A DNA stretch of 6,958 bases, taken from Planctomycetia bacterium (GTDB lineage: Bacteria > Planctomycetota > Planctomycetia > Gemmatales > Gemmataceae). Below, in pieces: positions 1 to 5,375 of the stretch (position 1 is its first letter; each line of letters begins with the position of its first letter). Both the position numbers and the translations under genes were made by a program. Below the pieces are notes generated by a model that was not told the origin of the DNA, did no database searches, and was given only the letters and a program-made list of their open reading frames with translations. Location of the stretch: NCBI GenBank assembly GCA_005773755.1, contig SXHE01000288.1, forward strand, positions 1 to 6,958. Direction: 5' to 3'.

Positions 1-252
1 CCAGCCCATCGGGTGCAGGACGTGGAACCCGTTCATGCGCTTGAACCGCGCCAGGATGTCGGTGGCGGTGTACCCTTCGGGGTGGCCGACGTGCAGCCCG
101 GCCCCGCTGGGGTACGGGAACATGTCCAAGAGGTAGTGTTTCGGCTTGCCCGCGACCGAGGGTTCGCCGGGGTCGGGCGTGCGGAACGTCTTGTTCGTTT
201 CCCAGAACTGCTGCCACCGGGGTTCGACTTCGGCGGGGTGATAGCTCGGCAT
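1..252 (-). CDS. leuS: leucyl-tRNA synthetase, N-terminal 84 residues (partial, runs off left edge)
   Basis: Leucyl-tRNA synthetase charges tRNA-Leu with leucine in the cytoplasm. Reading the minus strand from ATG at 252-250 gives 84 uninterrupted codons to the window edge. The start reads MPSYHPAEVEPRWQQFWE, the usual opening of bacterial LeuRS. The segment YLLDMFPYPSGAGLHVGH (residues 40-57) is the class I synthetase nucleotide-binding block, with the HIGH-type motif as HVGH at residues 54-57, followed by PEGYTATDI, which is diagnostic for LeuRS. The remainder of the catalytic domain, the editing domain and the KMSKS motif lie outside the window. A GAAGG ribosome-binding site sits 7 bases before the ATG. 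The next gene upstream (DUF4058) is on the same strand, 117 bases away, and appears functionally unrelated. The identification rests on several signature segments and is firm. Confidence 0.94.
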   Translation of the reverse strand, partial: MPSYHPAEVEPRWQQFWETNKTFRTPDPGEPSVAGKPKHYLLDMFPYPSGAGLHVGHPEGYTATDILARFKRMNGFHVLHPMGW

Positions 253-259
253 CGGCGCG

Positions 260-264
260 CCTTC
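260..264 (-). promoter_or_regulatory. ribosome-binding site of leuS
   Basis: CCTTC on the plus strand reads GAAGG on the minus strand, 7 bases ahead of the leuS ATG at 252. It supports that ATG as the start. Confidence 0.5.
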
Positions 265-369
265 AGTGCGTGTGAGTTGAGGTTGGCTTATGTGCGAGCG
301 AAACCCGCGTCCAGAAAGTGACAGGCGCGCCGGCCGCGGGGTTCGATCCGGGCGTGACGTGAACGAGCG

Positions 370-1083
370 CTACCCGAGCCGCAGGCCGCGGAGGGTGGTC
401 TGATAGGTCGATTCGAGTTCGAGCGGCACGTAGTACGAATCGCTGATCCACAGCGGCAGCGTCGGCAGCGCCGCGCCGACCGTCAGTTCGTGTTCCCACG
501 CTTCGACGCGATAGCGGGCGTTGGCGAAGTGCGTCCGACAGGACACGGCGTACAGCGGGACGTTCGCCATCGTCGGCGGTTGCGCGCCGAGCCGCTGCGC
601 GAGTTCGCCCCACAAGTTGCCCGAGCGCTCCGTGACCGGATCGACGATCACTACGCAGACGTGCTGTTGCAGCATCGCGTGGCACTTGGAGACGAAAGCA
701 TCGCGTGAGTCGGCGCGGTCCTTGTTCCGCGGGCTGACGATCTCGACCGCGGCCACGAGCCGCCGCTCGTTGGTCTCGTCGTACACGCGGACCTCGTATT
801 CGGGCGGCGTCAGCTCGTCGGTGTCGAGCAACAGGGTCGGCGTCGCGGCCTGCCACGCCAACCCCTCGTCCGCCGCCGCGCCGTTCAGGGGCGCGTCGTC
901 GTACTCGAACGCTCCGGCGTCCACCTCGACCAACGAACCGAGGTGAATCTTCACGCCGCTGCGAAACTCCGGCGGCAACAGTTCGTTGAGCCGCATCGCC
1001 ATGATACCGGGCCACAGCCCGTGGACTTCCTCCCACGACGCGCGCTTACTCATGGGCAGGTGAAAGTGGTCGTGCAGGGGCAT
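370..1083 (-). CDS. DUF4058 family protein
   Basis: A 237-aa protein of the DUF4058 family, recognised from its opening MPLHDHFHLPMSKRASWEEVHGLW cut here to its key parts (PLHDHFH at 2-8 and SWEEVHGLW at 16-24), the LNELLPPEF segment (32-40), and the VEIVSP block (113-118). DUF4058 has no established function to my knowledge; it is frequent in planctomycetes and cyanobacteria. The central part (strand, VEIVSPRNK at 113-121, a helix with K133, then a strand ending in VDP at 147-149) resembles the layout of Uma2/DUF820-type PD-(D/E)XK nuclease-fold proteins; that likeness is my inference. No signal peptide or membrane segment is visible, so it is probably cytoplasmic. The start is set at 1083 and not at an in-frame ATG 90 bases upstream, because GGAGG lies 7 bases before it and family members begin MPLHDH. 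It follows the sigma factor gene by 82 bases on the same strand, so the two may share a transcript. Confidence 0.9.
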   Translation of the reverse strand: MPLHDHFHLPMSKRASWEEVHGLWPGIMAMRLNELLPPEFRSGVKIHLGSLVEVDAGAFEYDDAPLNGAAADEGLAWQAATPTLLLDTDELTPPEYEVRVYDETNERRLVAAVEIVSPRNKDRADSRDAFVSKCHAMLQQHVCVVIVDPVTERSGNLWGELAQRLGAQPPTMANVPLYAVSCRTHFANARYRVEAWEHELTVGAALPTLPLWISDSYYVPLELESTYQTTLRGLRLG

Positions 1084-1090
1084 AGGTGGT

Positions 1091-1095
1091 CCTCC
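1091..1095 (-). promoter_or_regulatory. ribosome-binding site deciding the DUF4058 start
   Basis: CCTCC on the plus strand is GGAGG on the minus strand, 7 bases upstream of ATG 1083. This perfect Shine-Dalgarno favours the 237-aa form over the longer frame that starts at 1173 and would overlap the sigma factor gene. Confidence 0.75.
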
Positions 1096-1165
1096 ACCGG
1101 CAGTATACCGCGGGCACCCGCGCGACGCAGCGTCGGTAGCAATTGTTGGTGCGTTCCTGCCGGCC

Positions 1166-1747
1166 TCACCCAACGCCGGCGCGCTCCCAGATGGTTCGGA
1201 TCGCGTTCAGCTTGCGTTCCGCTGTCGAGACCGTTCGGCCCAACTTCTCGGCGATCTCCGCGTTCGTGTAACCCTCCATCTTCCACACCGCCACGTCCTG
1301 AAGGGACTTTTCGCCCAGCAGCCCGAGCAGCCGGGCGCAGTTGTCCGCGACCTCCGCGACCGCGTCCGGGGTCGGCTCGGTGTCGATCGCTTCGGTGGCC
1401 GGTGCGGTGTGCTCGCGCGCGCCGCCGCGCTTCTCGCGGGTCTCGCGGCGGACCAGACCGGTGGCCTTGCGGGTGGTGACGACGAACAGCACCTGCCACA
1501 GGTCGTCGCGGTCGTTGAGTCGCGGGAACCGGCCCGCGGCGGCGGCCGTGCAGAAGCTGTCGAACGCGGAGAGCGCGACGTCTTCCTCATCGGCCGCGCC
1601 GCGCGGCACCGACTGCAACCGCTTGCGGGCGAGCGCGACGAGCCGGGCGAAGTACCCTTCCCACAACGGCATCGCGGCGGCCGGATCGCCGGCCTTGAGC
1701 TGCTCCAGCCAGATCGTCACCGACCCACCGGGCGACTGCGGATCCAC
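1166..1747 (-). CDS. ECF-type RNA polymerase sigma factor (PF07638-like)
   Basis: A 193-aa extracytoplasmic-function sigma factor that would direct RNA polymerase to a dedicated promoter set. After SVTIWLEQLKAGD (residues 9-21), residues about 22-103 form sigma region 2: DEEDVALSAFDSF (53-65) matches region 2.2 and DLWQVLFVVTTRKATGLVRRE (82-102) matches regions 2.3-2.4. A charged linker (103-135) leads to region 4 (about 138-188), whose helix-turn-helix reads YTNAEIAEKLGRTVSTAERKL (160-180). This style is the planctomycete-expanded group. I take GTG 1747 as start because GGAGG lies 6 bases before it. The frame is open to 1996, but that longer N-terminus is cysteine- and arginine-rich and unlike the family. 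GTG at 1720 is a weaker alternative. No anti-sigma factor or protein kinase gene lies beside it. The DUF4058 gene follows on the same strand. Confidence 0.92.
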   Translation of the reverse strand: MDPQSPGGSVTIWLEQLKAGDPAAAMPLWEGYFARLVALARKRLQSVPRGAADEEDVALSAFDSFCTAAAAGRFPRLNDRDDLWQVLFVVTTRKATGLVRRETREKRGGAREHTAPATEAIDTEPTPDAVAEVADNCARLLGLLGEKSLQDVAVWKMEGYTNAEIAEKLGRTVSTAERKLNAIRTIWERAGVG

Positions 1748-1753
1748 GGGCAA

Positions 1754-1758
1754 CCTCC
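1754..1758 (-). promoter_or_regulatory. ribosome-binding site deciding the sigma factor start
   Basis: CCTCC on the plus strand is GGAGG on the minus strand, 6 bases before GTG 1747. It supports the GTG start and argues against the longer open frame. The 229-base gap 1748-1976 between this gene and the HNH gene would also have to hold any promoter for the sigma factor; I see no convincing -35/-10 pair in it. Confidence 0.7.
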
Positions 1759-1976
1759 GGCGCGAAAGAAGGGGAACGCTGCGCGTTTCAATCGAAACGA
1801 GTTCAGTCGTGTGGCGGGAACTCGAACACCTCGCACCGGTGTCGGCTCGGAATCCTTGCCGCGCAGCGCGACTGTGGTTGTTGAGAGTTGCGAGCCCTGG
1901 GCCTGATCGCTGACGGCAAGCAGACCGCGGGTGCTCACAGGAGCATCGCACCGAAGCACCGATGGAGGGGACGAAG

Positions 1977-2741
1977 TCAGATTGAACCGGCGGCACTCAG
2001 GAGATCCAGTTTACGTTGCAAAAGGACAGGATCGGGTGACCAGCGCTGCGGAAGGCGAATGCGTTCCCCTTCAAAACGAACCAGCCAATTCGCCGTCGCT
2101 GATTCCTCTCGCAACTCCCCTGCAACCGAGATGCGAATTCGATAATTAGGATGAACTCGGAGAATCCCGCATTCATACGCCCGGTCATGAGTACCGCAAA
2201 GGCACAGTCCGTTCCGAGGATGCAGTCGGTGGACGGGATCGACCGACCACGGCACAATGTGAGATGCCACCAGAAGAGCGGGAAGCGCCAGTCCACATAC
2301 GGCGCACTTCTCGGTGTACCCCGCGAGGATCATCTCCCGAAAGAAGCGTTGGTTCACTCGAACGCGAACCACGCGCTCGGATTCCCTCCCCTCACCAAAA
2401 TGTTCGACGTCCTCAAGTGGGAGGAGTGGTCTGGACTCGATAGTTGCCAATGCCCTTGCAGCTTCAAAGCTGACGGAATCTGGATTCGCGAGGTACTCAT
2501 CCCAAACCGTTCGATCCTGAGCGGAGACGTTAGACAGTGCTCTGATTCCGCGTGCTTGGTGCGACTCGTCGAGCGAGGCCAAATTACAACACTTCATCGC
2601 AACCGCGCTCGCCGTTCGGCCGAGCTTCTGGGCAACAGAGACGATCTCGGGATTTCGCCCGTGGAGTCTGCCGAACGGCAAGCGGCAGTACAACGCGAAG
2701 GCGACAAGTGTCTCTTCTCTTGACCAGTTTCGTCTTGTCAC
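1977..2741 (-). CDS. HNH endonuclease with N-terminal DNA-binding-like domain
   Basis: A 254-aa HNH nuclease of the HNH_2 (PF13391-like) type found in restriction and defence loci. The metal-finger motif is complete. C146-x2-C149 opens it, LLVASHIVPW (156-165) carries the first His (H161), HPRNGLCL (174-181) carries Asn N177, and THDRAY (184-189) carries the last His (H185). The N-terminus has NWSREETLVAFALYCRLPFG (5-24) and a helical segment GRTASAVAMKCCNLASLD (41-58), a SANT/Myb-like arrangement common in front of this nuclease type, probably for DNA recognition. It starts with GTG whose first bases overlap the TGA of the 107-aa gene (GTGA, 2738-2741), with GAGG 5 bases before it. It therefore looks translationally coupled. 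Sampled 60-base blocks are 52-57% GC, below the surrounding genes, which suggests transfer. Its job is inferred: a restriction enzyme paired with a methyltransferase whose gene is now broken, or a stand-alone nuclease. Confidence 0.88.
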   Translation of the reverse strand: MTRRNWSREETLVAFALYCRLPFGRLHGRNPEIVSVAQKLGRTASAVAMKCCNLASLDESHQARGIRALSNVSAQDRTVWDEYLANPDSVSFEAARALATIESRPLLPLEDVEHFGEGRESERVVRVRVNQRFFREMILAGYTEKCAVCGLALPALLVASHIVPWSVDPVHRLHPRNGLCLCGTHDRAYECGILRVHPNYRIRISVAGELREESATANWLVRFEGERIRLPQRWSPDPVLLQRKLDLLSAAGSI

Positions 2742-3061
2742 GTCTGCCTCAACTGCTGGCCGAAGTTGGAACTGATGTTTGAGAACCCGTACTGAAAGAG
2801 CTGTTCCAGTCGTGCGTTGTCCCCACTCACTTCAATCAGGTTGTCTTGGGCGCTCCAAACAACATAGCCAGTCCAACTCAAGATCGGAATCCAATCGCTC
2901 GCGCTATATCGATGAAAAGCGGCTGTCTCGTCTGGGGCAAGCACCCGGCAGAGTTGCCCAGACGGAACGTCGTCCACGCCCCGTACAAGAATGACATAGT
3001 CATCGGTTTGAAGCACGGCGGGCCTCGTCAGGCGACAGACCAGGGGAAAGTTACTTTCCAC
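2738..3061 (-). CDS. unrecognised 107-aa protein coupled to the HNH gene
   Basis: I do not recognise this protein. It has a GTG start at 3061 and no visible Shine-Dalgarno; a TGA three codons upstream (3070-3068) limits any extension. It overlaps the last 11 bases of the methyltransferase frame and its own TGA overlaps the HNH start. It is mildly acidic, with no signal peptide, membrane segment or cysteine motif. The first half looks beta-rich (DDYVILVRGV, residues 20-29; GQLCRVLAPDE, 35-45), the middle is aromatic (WIPILSWTGYVVWSA, 57-71), and the end is helical (NARLEQLFQYG, 81-91). None of the methyltransferase motifs VI-X occurs in it, so it is not simply the frameshifted second half. It may be a whole small gene, an accessory or antidote partner of the HNH protein, or the tail of a larger gene whose front was lost at the junction near 3060-3086. 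Coupling to HNH is the best reason to think it is translated. Confidence 0.55.
   Translation of the reverse strand: MESNFPLVCRLTRPAVLQTDDYVILVRGVDDVPSGQLCRVLAPDETAAFHRYSASDWIPILSWTGYVVWSAQDNLIEVSGDNARLEQLFQYGFSNISSNFGQQLRQT
2747..2750 (-). promoter_or_regulatory. ribosome-binding site of the HNH gene inside the 107-aa gene
   Basis: CCTC on the plus strand reads GAGG on the minus strand, 5 bases before GTG 2741 and within the last codons of the 107-aa gene. It supports the GTG start and coupled translation. Confidence 0.55.
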
Positions 3062-3572
3062 ACCGTATCATGTGAGGGCAGGTGACGAACGCGCGCACGT
3101 ATTCGAGGTATCGGAGGTAGAGATTGCCGCGCGGGTCGATCTTGAACGCCGTCGGGTGGTCGTTGACTTCTCGGAGTTTGGCCCGGCCCACACGGGCGTA
3201 GGACTGGCACGGCGGGCCTCCAACGATGACGTCCACACAACCTGCCGTATCCCCAAGCTGGAGTTCCGCGGCCAACTCCGCCGGGGTGGTCGCGGTGATG
3301 TCCCGCGCCTTTCGGTGCCGCTCGCGCTTCTTCGGCTCATCGTTCCTGTGGAAGTTGATGGCGTGGGAGAGTGCCGCGAGGTCGTCGTGTTCGACCGAAC
3401 CAACGATCTGAAAACCCTCGCGGGCAAAACCCAACGACATCCCCCCGCAACCCGCGAACAGGTCCAGCACACGGATCGTGCCACCTGTCCGGAGACGAGC
3501 GAGCTTCGCCTTCCGGCGCTTCGCTCGTTGCCGTTGTGCGTCGCGATTGTTCCCCACGAAACCCCTCACCAA
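3051..3572 (-). pseudogene. DNA (cytosine-5-)-methyltransferase, truncated after motif IV
   Basis: The 173 residues match the front half of C5 DNA methyltransferases, which transfer a methyl group from S-adenosylmethionine to cytosine. Motif I is DLFAGCGGMSLGF (37-49), the motif II acidic residue is E61 in GSVEHDD, and motif IV is GGPPCQSYARVGR (118-130), with the nucleophile C122. The segment RGNLYLRYLEYVRAF (148-162) normally leads straight into motif VI (ENV). Here it is followed by about 11 unrelated residues and TAA. Motif VI, the QxRxR motif VIII, the target-recognition domain and motifs IX-X are all missing, so the protein is about half the usual 300 or more residues. No later frame in the window supplies them. 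The start is unclear: TTG 3572 or GTG 3569. The frame stays open upstream to a stop at 3674-3672 without another start. Split methyltransferases exist, but no second subunit is visible here, so I call it a remnant. Confidence 0.85.
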
Positions 3573-3954
3573 AGACGCCGCCGCAAACCTCCGGGCAGTA
3601 TCGGCTAACCTGCCCGGGAGTACTGAAAACCATCTGATGGTATCACGCGAGGCGGGCTGGGGTGAGGATAGTTATCCGGCAACCTCGGTGCGATCACTTT
3701 ACACCAGCCGGCACCGACCACTCACCCAGAACTGACCGCCGCCGCCCGGCACCCCGCACGCATTCCGAGAATTATTTCAACGGGTTCGACCCGCAATCGC
3801 GGGTATGAGCGTGAGAGCGTGTGAAGTGTACCGCCTCGCGTTCGACACCGGAAGCGATGGCGGGAACGAAATAATCCGCGATCCGTGCGGGGTCGCGTCG
3901 GGCCGCGGCCAGTTGAGGGGTGTCGCGAGTCACCTCACCGCACCCGAGTTGCCC
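3573..3954. other. divergent intergenic region, no gene seen
   Basis: These 382 bases lie between the outward-facing methyltransferase remnant and hydrolase genes and must hold the promoters of both. I see no clear -35/-10 pair and no RNA gene. Two small hairpins that share bases occur at 3781-3793 (cgggt-tcg-acccg) and 3789-3804 (acccgc-aatc-gcgggt). An 8-base inverted pair, attatttc at 3771-3778 and gaaataat at 3868-3875, brackets them. The hydrolase frame is open back to 3805, but that stretch would put about 50 residues before the signal peptide, so I treat it as non-coding. Confidence 0.6.
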
Positions 3955-4878
3955 ATGACCGCCGCACCGCTGTTCGCTCGCCTGGCCGCGCTCGCCGTCT
4001 TCGCCGCGCTGACCGTGCCGACCCCGGCCCGCGCCCAACCCGCGGACGCGCCGAACCACACCCGCACCGAGAACGTCGTGTACGGGGAGCGCGACGGCAA
4101 CGCGCTCGTGCTGGACGTGCTCACCCCCAAGAAGCCCAACGGGGCCGGCGTCATCATCTTCATCTCGGCCGAGTACCGCTCCGGCCGCACCCTGCTCAAG
4201 TGGTTCCAAGCGACGCTGACGCCGTTCGTGGACCGCGGGTTCGTGGTGTTCGCGGTGATGCACGGGAGCCAGCCGAAGTACACCGTGCCGGAGATCGTCG
4301 CGGACGCCCACCGCGCGGTGCGGTTCGTGAAGCACAACGCGAAGAAGTACGGCGTCGATCCGGACAAGATCGGCGCGACCGGCGGCTCGGCCGGCGGGCA
4401 CCTGGCGCTGATGACCGGGTGCGCGGGCAAGCCCGGCAACCCGAAGGCCGAGGACGCGGTCGAGCGCCAGTCGTCGAAGGTCGCGGCGGTCGCGTGCCTG
4501 TTCCCGCCGTCGGATTTCCCGGCCCTGGAAAAGATTCTGTCGAAGGACGTGGCCCCCGCGTTCGACTTCCGCGAGTACGACGCGACCACCTGCAAGTACG
4601 AGCGCGTATCGCCCGAACGCCGGCGCGAGATCGCCCGCGAGCTTTCGCCGCTGACCCACGCGAGCAAGGACACCGTCCCCACGTTCATCATCCACGGCGA
4701 CGCGGACAAGGTGGTTCCGATCGAACAGTCGAAGGCACTGATCGCCAAGCTGAACGAGTGCGGCGCGACGTGCAAATTGAAGGTCGCGCCCGAGATGCCT
4801 CACGCCGGGGTCTGGTTGTTCAAGGAACTGCCGTTTCTGGCCGACTGGTTCGAGACGCACCTGCTCGGCAAGAAGTGA
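3955..4878 (+). CDS. secreted alpha/beta hydrolase (esterase/lipase-like)
   Basis: A 307-aa alpha/beta hydrolase, probably an esterase or related carboxyl-ester hydrolase acting outside the cytoplasm. Residues 1-27 are a signal peptide: a hydrophobic run from L6 to L19 and an ARA cleavage site before Q28. The nucleophile elbow is GGSAGG (143-148) with Ser S145. The acid is probably D251 in HGDADKVVP (247-255) and the base H283 in MPHAG. VPEIVADAHRAVRFVKHNAKKYGVDPDKIG, seen here as VADAHRAVRFVKHNAKKYG, is the usual lead-in of the BD-FAE/esterase-like group. The oxyanion-hole HGGG usually found after the first core strand is replaced by ISAEYRSG (70-77), so catalysis or substrate range may differ. 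The start at 3955 is chosen because the signal peptide begins there; the Shine-Dalgarno is weak. It stands alone on its strand, about 500 bases before the next gene. The substrate is unknown. Confidence 0.9.
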   Translation: MTAAPLFARLAALAVFAALTVPTPARAQPADAPNHTRTENVVYGERDGNALVLDVLTPKKPNGAGVIIFISAEYRSGRTLLKWFQATLTPFVDRGFVVFAVMHGSQPKYTVPEIVADAHRAVRFVKHNAKKYGVDPDKIGATGGSAGGHLALMTGCAGKPGNPKAEDAVERQSSKVAAVACLFPPSDFPALEKILSKDVAPAFDFREYDATTCKYERVSPERRREIARELSPLTHASKDTVPTFIIHGDADKVVPIEQSKALIAKLNECGATCKLKVAPEMPHAGVWLFKELPFLADWFETHLLGKK

Positions 4879-4980
4879 TTCCGGATCGCGTCGCTCGCAT
4901 TTCTGTAGCGGGGTCTGTGACCCCCGGTGCCGAACGGCGCGTGTAAGCTCCGGCCTCTCATCCGTGCACTCGGTGATAGC

Positions 4981-5146
4981 GTCCGGTTCGCGTGGTAAAC
5001 CCCGCCCCCTCCCCTGTGCGGGGAGGGGTGGTTTCGCGATTGAAGTACCGTGACGCTTCCCGGCGCGCGGCAAGTTCGGCGCGCGTGCCCCCCCTCCCCG
5101 CACAGGGGAGGGGGCCGGGGGGAGGGGTTACAGATGCGAACCGGAC
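4981..5146. repeat. 166-bp inverted-repeat element (MITE- or REP-like)
   Basis: The ends match as inverted repeats: gtccggttcgc (4981-4991) against gcgaaccggac (5136-5146), 11 of 11 bases. Further in, a 24-base arm at 5005-5028 (ccccctcccctgtgcggggagggg, given here by its parts cccctcccc, tgtgc, ggggagggg) is the exact reverse complement of 5091-5114. Each arm is itself a hairpin with a 9-bp stem and a TGTGC loop. Between outer and inner repeats the arms match only partly (aacccc on both sides, with extra bases on the right). The 62-base core (5029-5090) has no gene; it carries ggcgcgcg twice. Outer extension is weak (cggtg 4971-4975 against caccg 5152-5156). There is no transposase, so it would be a non-autonomous or purely structural repeat. 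A target-site duplication is not evident. Confidence 0.85.
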
Positions 5147-5223
5147 ACCCGCACCGGGATCATGTAACTGAGGCCGGCTAAAGTCGAGAAGCCAACCCGA
5201 TCCCGTATCACTCGCTCGCCGAA

Positions 5224-5248
5224 CCGCGCGGAAAATAATTCCGCGCGG
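5224..5248. terminator. 10-bp GC-rich hairpin, possible terminator
   Basis: ccgcgcggaa (5224-5233) pairs perfectly with ttccgcgcgg (5239-5248) around the 5-base loop aataa. On the plus strand it is followed by attgttt, a weak U-tract, so it could end plus-strand transcription coming from the hydrolase or the repeat element. The long distance from the hydrolase stop (about 345 bases) and the short U-run make a terminator uncertain; a protein-binding palindrome or a small interspersed repeat is equally possible. Confidence 0.35.
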
Positions 5249-5363
5249 ATTGTTTGACTCTGCACATCCGATCACCCACAGTTGTACATGTAAGGACGTT
5301 CACACGTCTGCCGGGCGCACGCCGCCCGATCGCCCTCCCCGTTGCCACTGCCACCCCCCTCTC

Positions 5364-5368
5364 GGAGG
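5364..5368 (+). promoter_or_regulatory. ribosome-binding site deciding the start of the 220-aa protein
   Basis: GGAGG at 5364-5368 lies 7 bases before ATG 5376. It supports the 220-aa form and argues against the in-frame open stretch back to 5250, whose translation is cysteine-, histidine- and proline-rich and would bury the hydrophobic N-terminus. Confidence 0.75.
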
Positions 5369-5375
5369 CCACATC

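Larger units (their letters stand above)
4879..5375. other. 497-base intergenic region with repeat element and hairpin
   Basis: No gene is supported here. It contains the inverted-repeat element at 4981-5146 and a separate 10-bp hairpin at 5224-5248. The flanks (4879-4980 and 5147-5223) show nothing I can name. A TTGACT at 5254-5259 resembles a -35 box and TACATGTA at 5285-5292 is a short palindrome, but their spacing does not make a standard sigma-70 promoter for the downstream pair of genes. Confidence 0.6.

Noticed and set aside
13..321. 102-codon plus-strand open frame at the left edge
   Set aside because: It is antisense to the leuS N-terminus, whose motifs are unmistakable on the minus strand.
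340..349. GGTTCGATCC, a tRNA T-loop-like string
   Set aside because: The flanking bases do not form a proper T stem, and no acceptor, D or anticodon arm can be placed around it.
2151..2723. 190-codon plus-strand open frame
   Set aside because: It is antisense to the HNH gene, whose catalytic motifs are on the minus strand.
2738..3572. Methyltransferase and 107-aa frame as one gene broken by a simple frameshift
   Set aside because: The 107-aa sequence contains none of motifs VI, VIII, IX or X, so restoring the frame would not rebuild a methyltransferase.
3781..3793. CGGGTTCGACCCG as a possible tRNA end or attachment site
   Set aside because: The loop is too short for a T arm, no tRNA body is present, and no second copy that would mark an att pair occurs in the window.
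3885..4946. 353-codon plus-strand open frame overlapping the hydrolase
   Set aside because: It is an arginine-rich out-of-frame reading of the hydrolase gene and has no signal peptide or motif.
3772..5103. 443-codon minus-strand open frame
   Set aside because: It is antisense to the hydrolase gene and runs into the inverted repeat. The composition is Arg/Gly/Val/Ala-rich with no domain, typical of high-GC antisense shadow.
5254..5292. TTGACT with TACATGTA as a sigma-70 promoter for the peptidase cassette
   Set aside because: The spacing between the two is about 25 bases and the second string is a poor -10 box.
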